DNA of 6,814 nucleotides from Bradyrhizobium sp. (GCA_025960445.1 JAICIT010000139.1:1-6814); one strand, 5' to 3'; positions 1-6,671 are shown, numbered from the stretch's first letter. The notes: a model not told the origin generated them from the letters alone. Program-made: numbers and translations.

Positions 1-538
1 AGCTTTCCCGGGTTTGCGGCCTGAAAAGCGCGTCGTTCACCCAGGCTTCCGGATTGTGGACGTCCTGACGGGTCGGGATCACGTTGAAGTCCCCGGCAAG
101 CACCATGGGCTCTTCCCCTTTAAGGCGCTGGGCCGAGTACTTCAGGAGCCGCGACATCCATTTGAGTTTATAAGTGTATTTGTCGGTCTGCGGCGGATTG
201 CCATTGGGCAGATAAAGGCAGGCAACGCGTAGCACGCCCGTTTTGAGCGTCACCACGCCTTCCAGAAATCGGGCGTGGGTGTCCTCGTCGTCGCCGGCGA
301 GCCCTGATTTGGTCTCGTCGAATGGCAGCTTCGATAACAGCGCGACGCCGTTGAATGTCTTTTGGCCATGCGTGACCACATTGTATCCAAGGGCCTCGAT
401 CGCCTCCCTCGGAAATGCCTCGTCGAGGCATTTGATTTCCTGCAGGCAGACGATGTCCGGCGCGCATTCCTTCAGCCAACTCAACAGATGCTCAATCCGT
501 TGCCGCACCGAATTGACGTTCCAAGAGGCAATTCGCAT
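1..538 (-). CDS. xthA: Exodeoxyribonuclease III (AP endonuclease), partial, C-terminus beyond left edge
   Basis: Reading the minus strand from ATG at 538 gives 179 codons without a stop, beginning MRIASWNVNSVRQR. This is the classic opening of the ExoIII branch of the endonuclease/exonuclease/phosphatase fold. Visible active-site positions are Asn7 (SWNVNS), Glu34 in LQEIK (metal ligand), Tyr109 in YLPNG, and Asp150/Asn152 in AGDFN. These line up with E. coli N7, E34, Y109, D151 and N153. The distal Asp and His of the family lie off the window; ExoIII is usually about 260-270 residues, so roughly two thirds is present. The family cleaves DNA 5' of abasic sites and removes 3'-blocking groups in cytoplasmic base-excision repair. 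The start at 538 matches the family N-terminus. Its ribosome site is weak (GGGA about 9 nt upstream). An in-frame ATG at 580 would add 14 non-conserved residues and is less likely. The gene diverges from the efflux operon. Confidence 0.95.
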   Translation of the reverse strand, partial: MRIASWNVNSVRQRIEHLLSWLKECAPDIVCLQEIKCLDEAFPREAIEALGYNVVTHGQKTFNGVALLSKLPFDETKSGLAGDDEDTHARFLEGVVTLKTGVLRVACLYLPNGNPPQTDKYTYKLKWMSRLLKYSAQRLKGEEPMVLAGDFNVIPTRQDVHNPEAWVNDALFRPQTRES

Positions 539-692
539 GAAAGAAGGTCCCGTCCGTAACCATTTTCGGTTATATGGCATACCATGGGCGGCAGCGGTGT
601 GATAACCGTTCAAAAAAACAGGCGCGACCGTCGCCATCACGGGCAGGAGAACGGCCGTCCGGGTACTCGCGGATCGGCCGACGTGAAATGCT
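539..692. promoter_or_regulatory. Divergent intergenic region between xthA and the efflux operon
   Basis: These 154 bp must carry the promoters for xthA (minus) and the pump operon (plus). On the minus strand TATAAC (574-569) could be a -10 box for xthA, but I find no convincing -35 at the proper distance. On the plus strand no clear sigma-70-type promoter is visible. Short inverted repeats cluster here: TAACC-N6-GGTTA (557-572), CGGTTAT (567-573) with ATAACCG (602-608), and ATGG-N4-CCAT (574-585). They overlap the possible xthA -10 box, so an operator is plausible but unproven. An SD-like AGGAGA at 645-650 has no start codon at a usable distance. A 40-codon open frame (574-696) ends by overlapping the fusion-protein start codon. 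Confidence 0.35.
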
Positions 693-1823
693 ATGAAAAC
701 GCGTAATTTGATGTTTGTCGCGGGCGTGCTGAGCATCGCTGCGCTGGCGGCCTTTATGACTCGTGCGTCGTGGACAAGCGGCGGCGCCAGCGTGCAAGGA
801 TCCGCGCGGCCACGCGTGATTTCGGTTGAGCTCGCCAAGGCGGAGCGTAAGCCAGTGCCGGTCGACGTGGATTCGATCGGGACGGTGACGCCGATTTCAA
901 GTGTTGCGCTAAAATCGCGGCTCGAAACCACCATCGTCCAGGTTCACTTCGATGACGGGGCCAGGGTCAATGAGGGCGACGTGCTATTTACGCTTGATGC
1001 GCGACAGATCGACGCGCAAATCGAACAAGCCGAGGGCATGCTCGCCAGGGATCAGGCAAGCCTGGAAGGTGCGCAGCGCGATGTCAGGCGTTTCAGCGAC
1101 CTGATCGGCAAGGGCGCGACGACCCAGGTCAATCTGGATAATGCCAAGACCCAGGTCGACATTCTGATCGGCACCATCAAGGCCGACCAGTCCGCGCTGG
1201 ACAATCTGAAAGTGCAGAAGAGCTACACCGTCATCCGCGCGCCATTCTCCGGACGGATCAGCGCGGCCAATGTGAAGGTCGGCAATTTCGTGCGTCCCGC
1301 CGATACCGCCCCGCTGGCGGTAATCAATCAAATGGCGCCCGTCTATGTCACCTTTGCAATTCCGCAGCGTGTGCTCGTCGACCTGCGCGATGCGATGCGA
1401 AGCGGCGAGTCCAGAGTCATTGCGACCATCCCGGGTCATCAGCGCTCCGAGGATGGCAAGGTTGCCATGGTCGAAAACACCGTCGACTCAACCACTGGTA
1501 TGATCACCGTCCGCGGCATCATGAGCAACCAGAGCGAAACCTTGTGGCCCGGGATTTTGGTCAACACCAAGCTCGTCATCCGGACCGAGGAAGCGGTGAC
1601 AGTGCCCACCGCGGCCGTGCAGCGGAGCCAGAACGGCAACTACGTTTTCATCGCGCAGGACGGCAAAGCTCACGTGCAGCCTGTCGATGTCAGCCGCACG
1701 TTTCAGGGAATCTCGGTGATCGCCTCCGGACTATCCGGAGGCGAAGACGTTGTCACTGATGGCCAACTGCTGTTGTCGGAGGGAACGCCGATCGCCTCGC
1801 GTACGGCCAGGGCAGGGGCCTGA
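693..1823 (+). CDS. RND efflux pump periplasmic adaptor (membrane fusion protein, HlyD/MdtA-like)
   Basis: This 376-residue protein is the adaptor that joins an RND inner-membrane pump to an outer-membrane channel. Residues about 5-22 form an uncleaved anchor or export signal; no lipobox Cys is present. The first lipoyl half lies near 68-101 (DDGARVNEGDVLFTLD). It is followed by a Gln/Asp/Ala-rich alpha-helical hairpin (about 104-175), the second lipoyl half (about 178-211, with IRAPFSGRI), a beta-barrel (about 215-297) and a membrane-proximal domain (about 300-370, with VPTAAVQ). Length and domain order are normal for the family. ATG 693 is the first in-frame start after a stop at 684-686, but it lacks a good Shine-Dalgarno sequence; Met7 (711) is no better placed. 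The RND gene starts 3 bp after the stop codon, so the two are surely co-transcribed. Substrate cannot be told from sequence. A perfect inverted repeat lies inside the 3' part of the gene (1720-1744). Confidence 0.95.
   Translation: MKTRNLMFVAGVLSIAALAAFMTRASWTSGGASVQGSARPRVISVELAKAERKPVPVDVDSIGTVTPISSVALKSRLETTIVQVHFDDGARVNEGDVLFTLDARQIDAQIEQAEGMLARDQASLEGAQRDVRRFSDLIGKGATTQVNLDNAKTQVDILIGTIKADQSALDNLKVQKSYTVIRAPFSGRISAANVKVGNFVRPADTAPLAVINQMAPVYVTFAIPQRVLVDLRDAMRSGESRVIATIPGHQRSEDGKVAMVENTVDSTTGMITVRGIMSNQSETLWPGILVNTKLVIRTEEAVTVPTAAVQRSQNGNYVFIAQDGKAHVQPVDVSRTFQGISVIASGLSGGEDVVTDGQLLLSEGTPIASRTARAGA
1720..1744. repeat. Perfect inverted repeat, 11-bp arms with 3-nt spacer, inside the adaptor gene
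   Basis: TCGCCTCCGGA (1720-1730) is the exact reverse complement of TCCGGAGGCGA (1734-1744), separated by CTA. It covers the codons for the IASGLSGGE stretch near the C-terminus of the adaptor, about 83 nt upstream of the RND start. The mRNA could fold into a very stable GC-rich stem-loop. No T-run follows, so it does not look like an intrinsic terminator. Its function, if any, is unknown. Confidence 0.75.
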
Positions 1824-1826
1824 TCG

Positions 1827-4800
1827 ATGACGCTCTCGGAGCTTTGTATCCGTCGTCCGGTCATGACGACGCTGCTGACGGCGTCCATCATCACCTTCGG
1901 TGTGTTTGGCTTCCGCCTGCTGCCGGTCTCGGCGCTTCCCAAGGTTGATTTTCCCACCATCGCCGTAACGGCAACCCTGCCGGGCGCGAGCGCCGACACC
2001 ATGGCGGCTTCCGTCGCCGGCCCGATCGAGCGCCAGCTCTCGACTATTGCCGGCATTTCGTCGATGTCCTCGACCTCGTCCCAGGGCACGACGTCGATCG
2101 TCATCCAGTTCGATCTCAACCGCAACATCGATGCCGCCGCGCTTGACGTGCAGACCGCGCTCACCATCGCGCAGCGACGATTGCCGATCGAAATGACAAT
2201 CCCGCCGAGCTTCCGGAAGGTCAATCCGTCGGATTTCGCGGTGCTGTTTATCTCGCTGAGTTCCGAGACGCTGCCGCTATCGGCGGTCAACGAATATGGT
2301 GACATCACGATCGGACAGGCGCTGTCGCAGATTCAAGGTGTCGCTCAGGTCGTGATTTTCGGTAGCCAGAAGTTCGCGATCCGCGTCCAGGCCGATCCGG
2401 AAGCCGCGGCAGCACGGGGAATATCGCTCGAAGACGTCCGCGCAGCGGTCTCGCGGGCGAATTCGTCGACGCCGGTCGGGACCTTGAACGGACCGAAACA
2501 GGATGTGGCTCTGCAGGCCTCCGGCCAGATGGAAAAGGCTGCCGATTACCGCCATGTGATCGTCGCCTGGCGCAACGGCTCGCCGGTGCGGCTCGATGAG
2601 ATTGCCCACGTCTATGACAGTGTCGAGAACGACAAGACCGCGACCTGGTTTAATGGCGCCCGGTCGATCGTGCTTGCCATCTACAAGCAGCCGGACGCCA
2701 ACACGGTCGCCGTCGTTGACGGCGTGCTGGCGAAGCTGCCGATGCTCCGCGCCCAGATACCGCCATCGGTGAAAATCGACGTCACCATGGACCGGTCCGT
2801 CTCGATCCGGCAGTCCGTCAGAGACGTCGAGGAAACGCTGCTGATCGCCATCGGTCTCGTCATCCTGGTGATCTTTCTTTTCCTGCGCTCGGCCTCGGCA
2901 ACATTCATCCCGGCGCTGGCGGTGCCGATCTCGCTGTGCGGCACATTTGCCGCGATGTACATGCTGGACTTCTCCATCAACAATATGACGTTGCTGGCGC
3001 TGACGCTTTCGGTCGGCTTCGTGGTCGACGATGCCATCGTCATGCTGGAAAATATAGTCAGGCATATCGAGCATGGGATGCGGCCGTACGCGGCGGCCCT
3101 CAAGGGCGCGCGTGAAATCGGCTTCACCATCATTTCAATTACGTTTTCACTGATCGCGGTTTTCATTCCTGTGCTGCTGATGGGCGGGATTGTCGGGCGG
3201 GTGTTCCGTGAATTCGCGGTGACGATCGCGGTTGCGATCGTGGTTTCCGGATTTGTTTCGCTGACGCTGACGCCGATGCTCTGCGCGCGCGTCTTGAAGG
3301 CGCATGACCAGACCAGAAAGCCGAATATCGTCCTCCGGCTTTTTGAGAGGATGTTCGATTCCTGGCTGCGCGCCTATGAATGGACGCTCGACATTGTACT
3401 GGCCCGCAAGGGGATGATGCTGGGCGTGACCATGGCGACGCTCGCCGGCACGATCGCGCTCTATATCATCGTTCCCAAGGGGTTCTTTCCGCAGGAGGAC
3501 ACCGGATTTCTATCCGGCGTAACCGAGGCTGCGACCGATACTTCGTTCGAGGCCATGTCGGTTCGGCAAAAGGCCCTCACCGACATCATAGCCCGCGATC
3601 CCGCGGTCGAATACATCAACAGCACGGTGGGCGCGGGCGGGCCGAACCCGACAGCCAACTATGGCCGGCTGTTCATCGCGCTCAAGCAAAGGAAAGAGCG
3701 AGAACCTGCGGCGGTCGTAATGGCGCGCCTGCGCCAGAAGGCGACGCAGGTGCCGGGGATGCAGGCGTTCTTCCAGGGCATCCAGAACCTCAACATCGGC
3801 GGGCGGCCGTCCAAGAGCCAGTATCAATACACGTTGCAGAGCGGCGACACCGAAGCGCTGTACCGGCTGGCGCCGGAGATGAGCACGAAGATCTCGAAAA
3901 TACCGGGCTTGCTCGACGTCACGACCGACCTCTACATCAAGAATCCGCAGATGACGGTCGACATCGACCGCGAGAAGGCGGCGGTCTATGGGGTGACCGT
4001 CGATCAGGTACGCAACCAGCTTTACAACGCCTACGGCGCGCGCCAGGTCGGCACCATCTACATGCCTTCAAACGATTACCAGATCATTCTGGAGGCGCAG
4101 CCGCAGTTCCGGGTCGATCCGTCCGATCTTTCCAAGCTCTATGTGAAGACGACCAGCAACCAGACCATTCCGCTGGATGCGGTGGCCAAGCTGGTGCCTT
4201 CGGTCGGCCCGCTGCAAATCAATCATCAGGGCCAGCAGCCCGCGGTGACCATCTCATTCAACCTCGCGCCGAACTATTCGCTCGGCTATGCGGTCGACCA
4301 GATTACCGCGATCGAGCAGAGCTCGAACCTGCCGGCGACCATCGCCACCGGTTTCTCCGGCACAGCCCAAGTTTTCCAGGATTCATTGCGCGGGCAGGGC
4401 GTGCTCATCCTCGCCGCCGTATTCGCGGCGTTTGTGATCCTTGGCATTCTCTACGAAAGCTTCATTCATCCGATCACCATCATTTCCGGCCTGCCCTCGG
4501 CGGGGATTGGCGCGATCCTGACATTGATGATGTTCAACATGGAGCTTTCGGTGATCGCGATGATAGGCATCGTGATGCTGGTTGGCATCGTCAAGAAGAA
4601 CGCGATTATGATGGTGGATTTCGCGCTGGAGCGCCGTCGCGTTGGTCTCAGCGCCGAGCACGCCATCCGCGAGGCGGCGCTGCTGCGGTTTCGCCCGATC
4701 ATGATGACGACGTTCGCGGCGATTTTCGGCACGCTTCCGATTGCGATCGGCGCCGGTGCCGGCGCGGAGTTGCGTCAGCCATTGGGTGTGGCGGTGGTGG

Positions 4801-4955
4801 GCGGTCTATGCGTGTCGCAGCTGTTGACGCTGTTCATCACGCCGGTGATCTACATTTACCTCGATCGCATCGACCGCCGGTTGAAGGGCCGGCTCGAACC
4901 GCAGGTCGAGGACCTGGACGACATCGAGCGGCCGCACGTTGTCGCGGCTGAATAG
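1827..4955 (+). CDS. RND multidrug efflux transporter, HAE-1 family, MdtB/MdtC-like
   Basis: At 1042 residues this is a full-length proton-driven inner-membrane RND pump (AcrB superfamily). TM1 is about 12-32, then a periplasmic porter domain, TM2-TM6 at about 337-486, TM7 near 529-549, a second periplasmic domain, and TM8-TM12 at about 857-1010. Proton-relay residues are intact: Asp401-Asp402 in GFVVDDAIVMLEN (TM4; AcrB D407/D408) and Lys924 in VKKNAIMMVDFA (TM10; AcrB K940). Family signatures FFPQEDTGF (553-561) and LYESFIHP (875-882) are present. The stretch GGRPSKSQYQYTL resembles MdtB/MdtC more than AcrB. The start follows AGGGG at 1814-1818 with an 8-nt spacer, and the gap after the adaptor gene is 3 bp. 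There is only one RND gene, so it probably forms a homotrimer rather than an MdtBC-type mixed trimer. The C-terminus ends in a short acidic tail. No outer-membrane channel gene is present. Substrate is unknown. Confidence 0.97.
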   Translation: MTLSELCIRRPVMTTLLTASIITFGVFGFRLLPVSALPKVDFPTIAVTATLPGASADTMAASVAGPIERQLSTIAGISSMSSTSSQGTTSIVIQFDLNRNIDAAALDVQTALTIAQRRLPIEMTIPPSFRKVNPSDFAVLFISLSSETLPLSAVNEYGDITIGQALSQIQGVAQVVIFGSQKFAIRVQADPEAAAARGISLEDVRAAVSRANSSTPVGTLNGPKQDVALQASGQMEKAADYRHVIVAWRNGSPVRLDEIAHVYDSVENDKTATWFNGARSIVLAIYKQPDANTVAVVDGVLAKLPMLRAQIPPSVKIDVTMDRSVSIRQSVRDVEETLLIAIGLVILVIFLFLRSASATFIPALAVPISLCGTFAAMYMLDFSINNMTLLALTLSVGFVVDDAIVMLENIVRHIEHGMRPYAAALKGAREIGFTIISITFSLIAVFIPVLLMGGIVGRVFREFAVTIAVAIVVSGFVSLTLTPMLCARVLKAHDQTRKPNIVLRLFERMFDSWLRAYEWTLDIVLARKGMMLGVTMATLAGTIALYIIVPKGFFPQEDTGFLSGVTEAATDTSFEAMSVRQKALTDIIARDPAVEYINSTVGAGGPNPTANYGRLFIALKQRKEREPAAVVMARLRQKATQVPGMQAFFQGIQNLNIGGRPSKSQYQYTLQSGDTEALYRLAPEMSTKISKIPGLLDVTTDLYIKNPQMTVDIDREKAAVYGVTVDQVRNQLYNAYGARQVGTIYMPSNDYQIILEAQPQFRVDPSDLSKLYVKTTSNQTIPLDAVAKLVPSVGPLQINHQGQQPAVTISFNLAPNYSLGYAVDQITAIEQSSNLPATIATGFSGTAQVFQDSLRGQGVLILAAVFAAFVILGILYESFIHPITIISGLPSAGIGAILTLMMFNMELSVIAMIGIVMLVGIVKKNAIMMVDFALERRRVGLSAEHAIREAALLRFRPIMMTTFAAIFGTLPIAIGAGAGAELRQPLGVAVVGGLCVSQLLTLFITPVIYIYLDRIDRRLKGRLEPQVEDLDDIERPHVVAAE

Positions 4956-4972
4956 CGCACCCGGCTGAATAG
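4945..4972. repeat. 11-bp direct repeat spanning the RND stop codon and the convergent gap
   Basis: CGGCTGAATAG occurs at 4945-4955, where it supplies the last codons and TAG stop of the RND gene, and again at 4962-4972, a 17-bp period. The second copy lies in the 24-bp gap (4956-4979) between the convergent RND and erpA genes. It looks like a small local duplication. No terminator hairpin with a T-run is visible in this gap. Confidence 0.6.
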
Positions 4973-4979
4973 AATTTCG

Positions 4980-5312
4980 TCAGATTGAGAAACTGGTGCC
5001 GCAGCCGCAGGACGCGGTCGCGTTGGGATTGACCACGCGGAATGAGGCGCCGATCAGGTCGTCCACGAAATCGACCTCCGATCCTGCCAAAAACGGCACC
5101 GAAGCAGGATCGACCAGCACCACCGCGCTGTCGCGAGCGATCACCAGATCATCATCAGCCTTGGCGCGTTCAATATCGAATTTATATTGAAAGCCGGAGC
5201 AGCCGCCGCCCTCGACGCTGATGCGCAGCATCGCACCGTCACCCTCGGTCTTGAGGATTTCCCCGATGCGGCGAGCCGCCCGGTCGCTGATGACGACATT
5301 GCCTGCGCTCAT
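4980..5312 (-). CDS. erpA: Iron-sulfur cluster insertion protein ErpA (A-type carrier, HesB/IscA family)
   Basis: This 110-residue cytoplasmic protein belongs to the A-type carriers, which receive Fe-S clusters from the assembly machinery and pass them to target enzymes. The three cluster-binding cysteines are present: Cys38 in EGGGCSGFQY, and Cys102 and Cys104 in the C-terminal SCGCGTSFSI. The NPNAT stretch and the exact SFSI ending are typical of ErpA rather than IscA or SufA. The ErpA assignment is by recalled similarity. The start at 5312 (MSAGNVVISDRAAR) fits the family length and has GGAG at 5323-5320, 7 nt upstream. An in-frame ATG at 5363 would add 17 residues with no family support and would place the probable promoter and dyad inside the gene. 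The gene converges on the RND gene (24-bp gap) and diverges from dgt. In such bacteria ErpA supports many Fe-S enzymes and is often essential. Confidence 0.93.
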   Translation of the reverse strand: MSAGNVVISDRAARRIGEILKTEGDGAMLRISVEGGGCSGFQYKFDIERAKADDDLVIARDSAVVLVDPASVPFLAGSEVDFVDDLIGASFRVVNPNATASCGCGTSFSI

Positions 5313-5319
5313 GACGTAG

Positions 5320-5323
5320 CTCC
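5320..5323 (-). promoter_or_regulatory. Shine-Dalgarno sequence fixing the erpA start
   Basis: The minus strand reads GGAG, then 7 nt, then ATG at 5312. This favours the 110-residue start over the upstream in-frame ATG at 5363. Confidence 0.6.
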
Positions 5324-5331
5324 GATAGCTT

Positions 5332-5351
5332 ATACCGAACTTATTTGGTAT
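5332..5351. promoter_or_regulatory. 20-bp dyad in the erpA/dgt divergent promoter region, possible operator
   Basis: ATACCGAACTTATTTGGTAT has two-fold symmetry of the form ATACCnAAnnnnTTnGGTAT. It sits in the 103-bp divergent region (5313-5415). It overlaps a possible erpA -10 box, TATAAG on the minus strand at 5334-5329, which would give a short leader before the ATG at 5312. The -35 box is not convincing. The position suits a repressor site, and erpA-type genes are often controlled by iron or Fe-S regulators. The sequence does not match an Irr (ICE) box or the other iron-regulator consensus sites I can recall, so no regulator is named. Confidence 0.4.
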
Positions 5352-5397
5352 CCGGTCCTCCATAGCTAAGTGCGCCAGGCGCCGGAATCAAACCCTT

Positions 5398-5405
5398 AAA
5401 GGGGA
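5398..5405 (+). promoter_or_regulatory. Shine-Dalgarno sequence fixing the GTG start of dgt
   Basis: AAAGGGGA lies 10 nt before GTG 5416 and 22 nt before the next in-frame ATG at 5428, so it supports the GTG as the real start. Confidence 0.55.
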
Positions 5406-5415
5406 CTCATACACC

Positions 5416-6624
5416 GTGTCAGTCGGAATGGCTGCTCCTCGCGCGCCCTATGCCTGCGACCCCGACCTCAGCCGGGGGCGGCTGTTCCAGGAGCCGCCGA
5501 GCAAGACCCGCAGCGCCTTCCGCCGGGATTGCGACCGCGTCATCCATTCCACCGCTTTTCGTCGTCTCAAGCACAAAACCCAAGTCTTCGTCTTCCATGA
5601 GGGCGATCATTACCGAACGCGCCTGACTCATTCGCTGGAGGTGGCGCAGATCGCCCGCGCGCTGGCGCGCCAGCTTGGCCTCGACGAGGATTTGACCGAG
5701 GCTCTGGCGCTGGCTCACGACCTCGGGCATCCGCCGTTCGGGCATGCCGGGGAGCGGGCGCTTGATGCCTGCCTCCAAGCTCATGGTGGATTCGATCACA
5801 ATGCCCAGACGTTGCGCGTGGTTACTTCACTGGAGCACCGCTATCCCGAATTCGACGGGCTGAACCTGACATGGGAAACGCTGGAGGGCATCGTCAAGCA
5901 CAACGGCCCGCTGATGCAGCGAAACGGGGCGGCCGCCGGGCGTTATCGCGACCGCGGCATTCCCGTCGGAATATCTCAGTACAATGAAGTCTACGACCTG
6001 GAGCTATGGAGCTTTGCGTCGCTCGAAGCGCAGGTCGCGGCGATCGCCGATGACATCGCGTATGATGCGCACGATATCGACGACGGTTTGCGCGCCGGGT
6101 TGTTCACGGTGGACGATCTCACGGTCATGCCGCTGATGGCCCAAATGATCGCTGAAATCGCCAAGCGTTACCCTGATCTCGACAATGACAGGCGCGGCGC
6201 TGAACTGGTGCGAGAACTGATTTCGTATCTGATCAGCGCGGTTTCAGCGGAAGCACGCCGGCGTCTGGCAGCCGCGAAGCCCCACTCTGTCGGCGACGTT
6301 CGCAGTCATGGCAAAGTCCTGATCGCCTTTCCTGCCGATGTCGCCGAGGCCGAGGCTGCGATCAAGTCCTTCCTGAAAGACAGGATGTACCGGCATCCGC
6401 GGGTGATGCGGGCGATGGGCGAGGCCGAGCAGATACTGTTTGATCTGTTTGCGCGCTATCTGAAGGCCCCGGCCGATTTGCCGGCCGAATGGTTGCCATC
6501 CAGCGCGCATGAAACCGAAGCCGAGCGCGCTCGCCGAATTGGCAACTTCGTCGCCGGCATGACCGATCGCTTCGCATTGATCGAACATCAGAGGCTTTTT
6601 GACTCGACCCCGGATTTGCGTTAG
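5416..6624 (+). CDS. dgt: Deoxyguanosinetriphosphate triphosphohydrolase-like protein (HD-domain dNTPase)
   Basis: This 402-residue cytoplasmic protein belongs to the dGTPase family, which splits dNTPs into deoxynucleoside and triphosphate and so limits dNTP pools. The HD-domain metal ligands are visible: His72 in [13 protein letters not shown], His101-Asp102 in [15 protein letters not shown], and Asp212 or Asp213 in [15 protein letters not shown]. Other family stretches are the N-terminal [24 protein letters not shown] (32-55), [10 protein letters not shown] and [13 protein letters not shown]. The length and lack of large insertions fit the shorter dGTPase-like (type 2) branch rather than the 500-residue E. 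coli Dgt. The substrate range of that branch is often broader than dGTP, so activity on dGTP itself is assumed. Translation starts at GTG (5416) behind AAAGGGGA. The gene diverges from erpA, and argS follows 47 bp after its stop on the same strand, suggesting co-transcription. Confidence 0.94.
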   Translation: MSVGMAAPRAPYACDPDLSRGRLFQEPPSKTRSAFRRDCDRVIHSTAFRRLKHKTQVFVFHEGDHYRTRLTHSLEVAQIARALARQLGLDEDLTEALALAHDLGHPPFGHAGERALDACLQAHGGFDHNAQTLRVVTSLEHRYPEFDGLNLTWETLEGIVKHNGPLMQRNGAAAGRYRDRGIPVGISQYNEVYDLELWSFASLEAQVAAIADDIAYDAHDIDDGLRAGLFTVDDLTVMPLMAQMIAEIAKRYPDLDNDRRGAELVRELISYLISAVSAEARRRLAAAKPHSVGDVRSHGKVLIAFPADVAEAEAAIKSFLKDRMYRHPRVMRAMGEAEQILFDLFARYLKAPADLPAEWLPSSAHETEAERARRIGNFVAGMTDRFALIEHQRLFDSTPDLR

Positions 6625-6627
6625 GCG

Positions 6628-6653
6628 GCGGCCTTGGGCCGCGTGCGCGGCCC
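6628..6653 (+). terminator. Overlapping GC-rich hairpins between dgt and argS (weak terminator or attenuator candidate)
   Basis: Three complementary arms follow the dgt stop: GCGGCC (6628-6633), GGCCGC (6637-6642) and GCGGCC (6647-6652). The middle arm can pair with either neighbour. The stronger fold is GGGCCGC-GTGC-GCGGCCC (6636-6653, 7-bp stem, 4-nt loop). There is no T-run after it, so a classical intrinsic terminator is not supported. It could be a partial terminator, an RNA-stabilising stem or just GC-rich spacer. The remaining gap to 6671 shows no clear promoter and no strong Shine-Dalgarno for argS. Confidence 0.35.
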
Positions 6654-6671
6654 CATCCCGGTACACTCCGC

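Noticed and set aside
114..125. 12-bp match (inverted) between xthA and the dgt ribosome site at 5394-5405
   Set aside because: A shared 12-mer is expected a few times by chance in a window of this size, and one copy is in coding sequence.
1..580. Longer xthA starting at ATG 580
   Set aside because: In frame, but adds 14 residues before the conserved MRIASWNVNS start and would begin upstream of the possible -10 box.
2277..3074. 265-codon open frame on the minus strand inside the RND gene
   Set aside because: Antisense shadow of conserved RND codons; very His/Arg/Asp-rich translation with no domain and no ribosome site that stands out.
3222..3241. Inverted repeat ACGATCGC-GGTT-GCGATCGT in the RND gene
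   Set aside because: It is explained by alternating Ile, Ala and Val codons (ATC GCG GTT GCG ATC GTG) in a transmembrane helix; GCGATCG-type words are frequent in this DNA.
3380..4951. 523-codon open frame on the plus strand inside the RND gene
   Set aside because: It lies in another frame of a well-supported RND gene, and its translation is rich in Arg, Gly, His and Asp without any recognisable domain, as expected of a shadow frame in GC-rich DNA.
4980..5363. Longer erpA starting at ATG 5363
   Set aside because: The extra 17 residues do not fit ErpA, the GGAG site favours 5312, and the longer form would cover the probable promoter and dyad.
5428..6624. dgt starting at ATG 5428
   Set aside because: The only good Shine-Dalgarno (5398-5405) is 22 nt away from it but 10 nt from GTG 5416; the GGA just before 5428 is too close.
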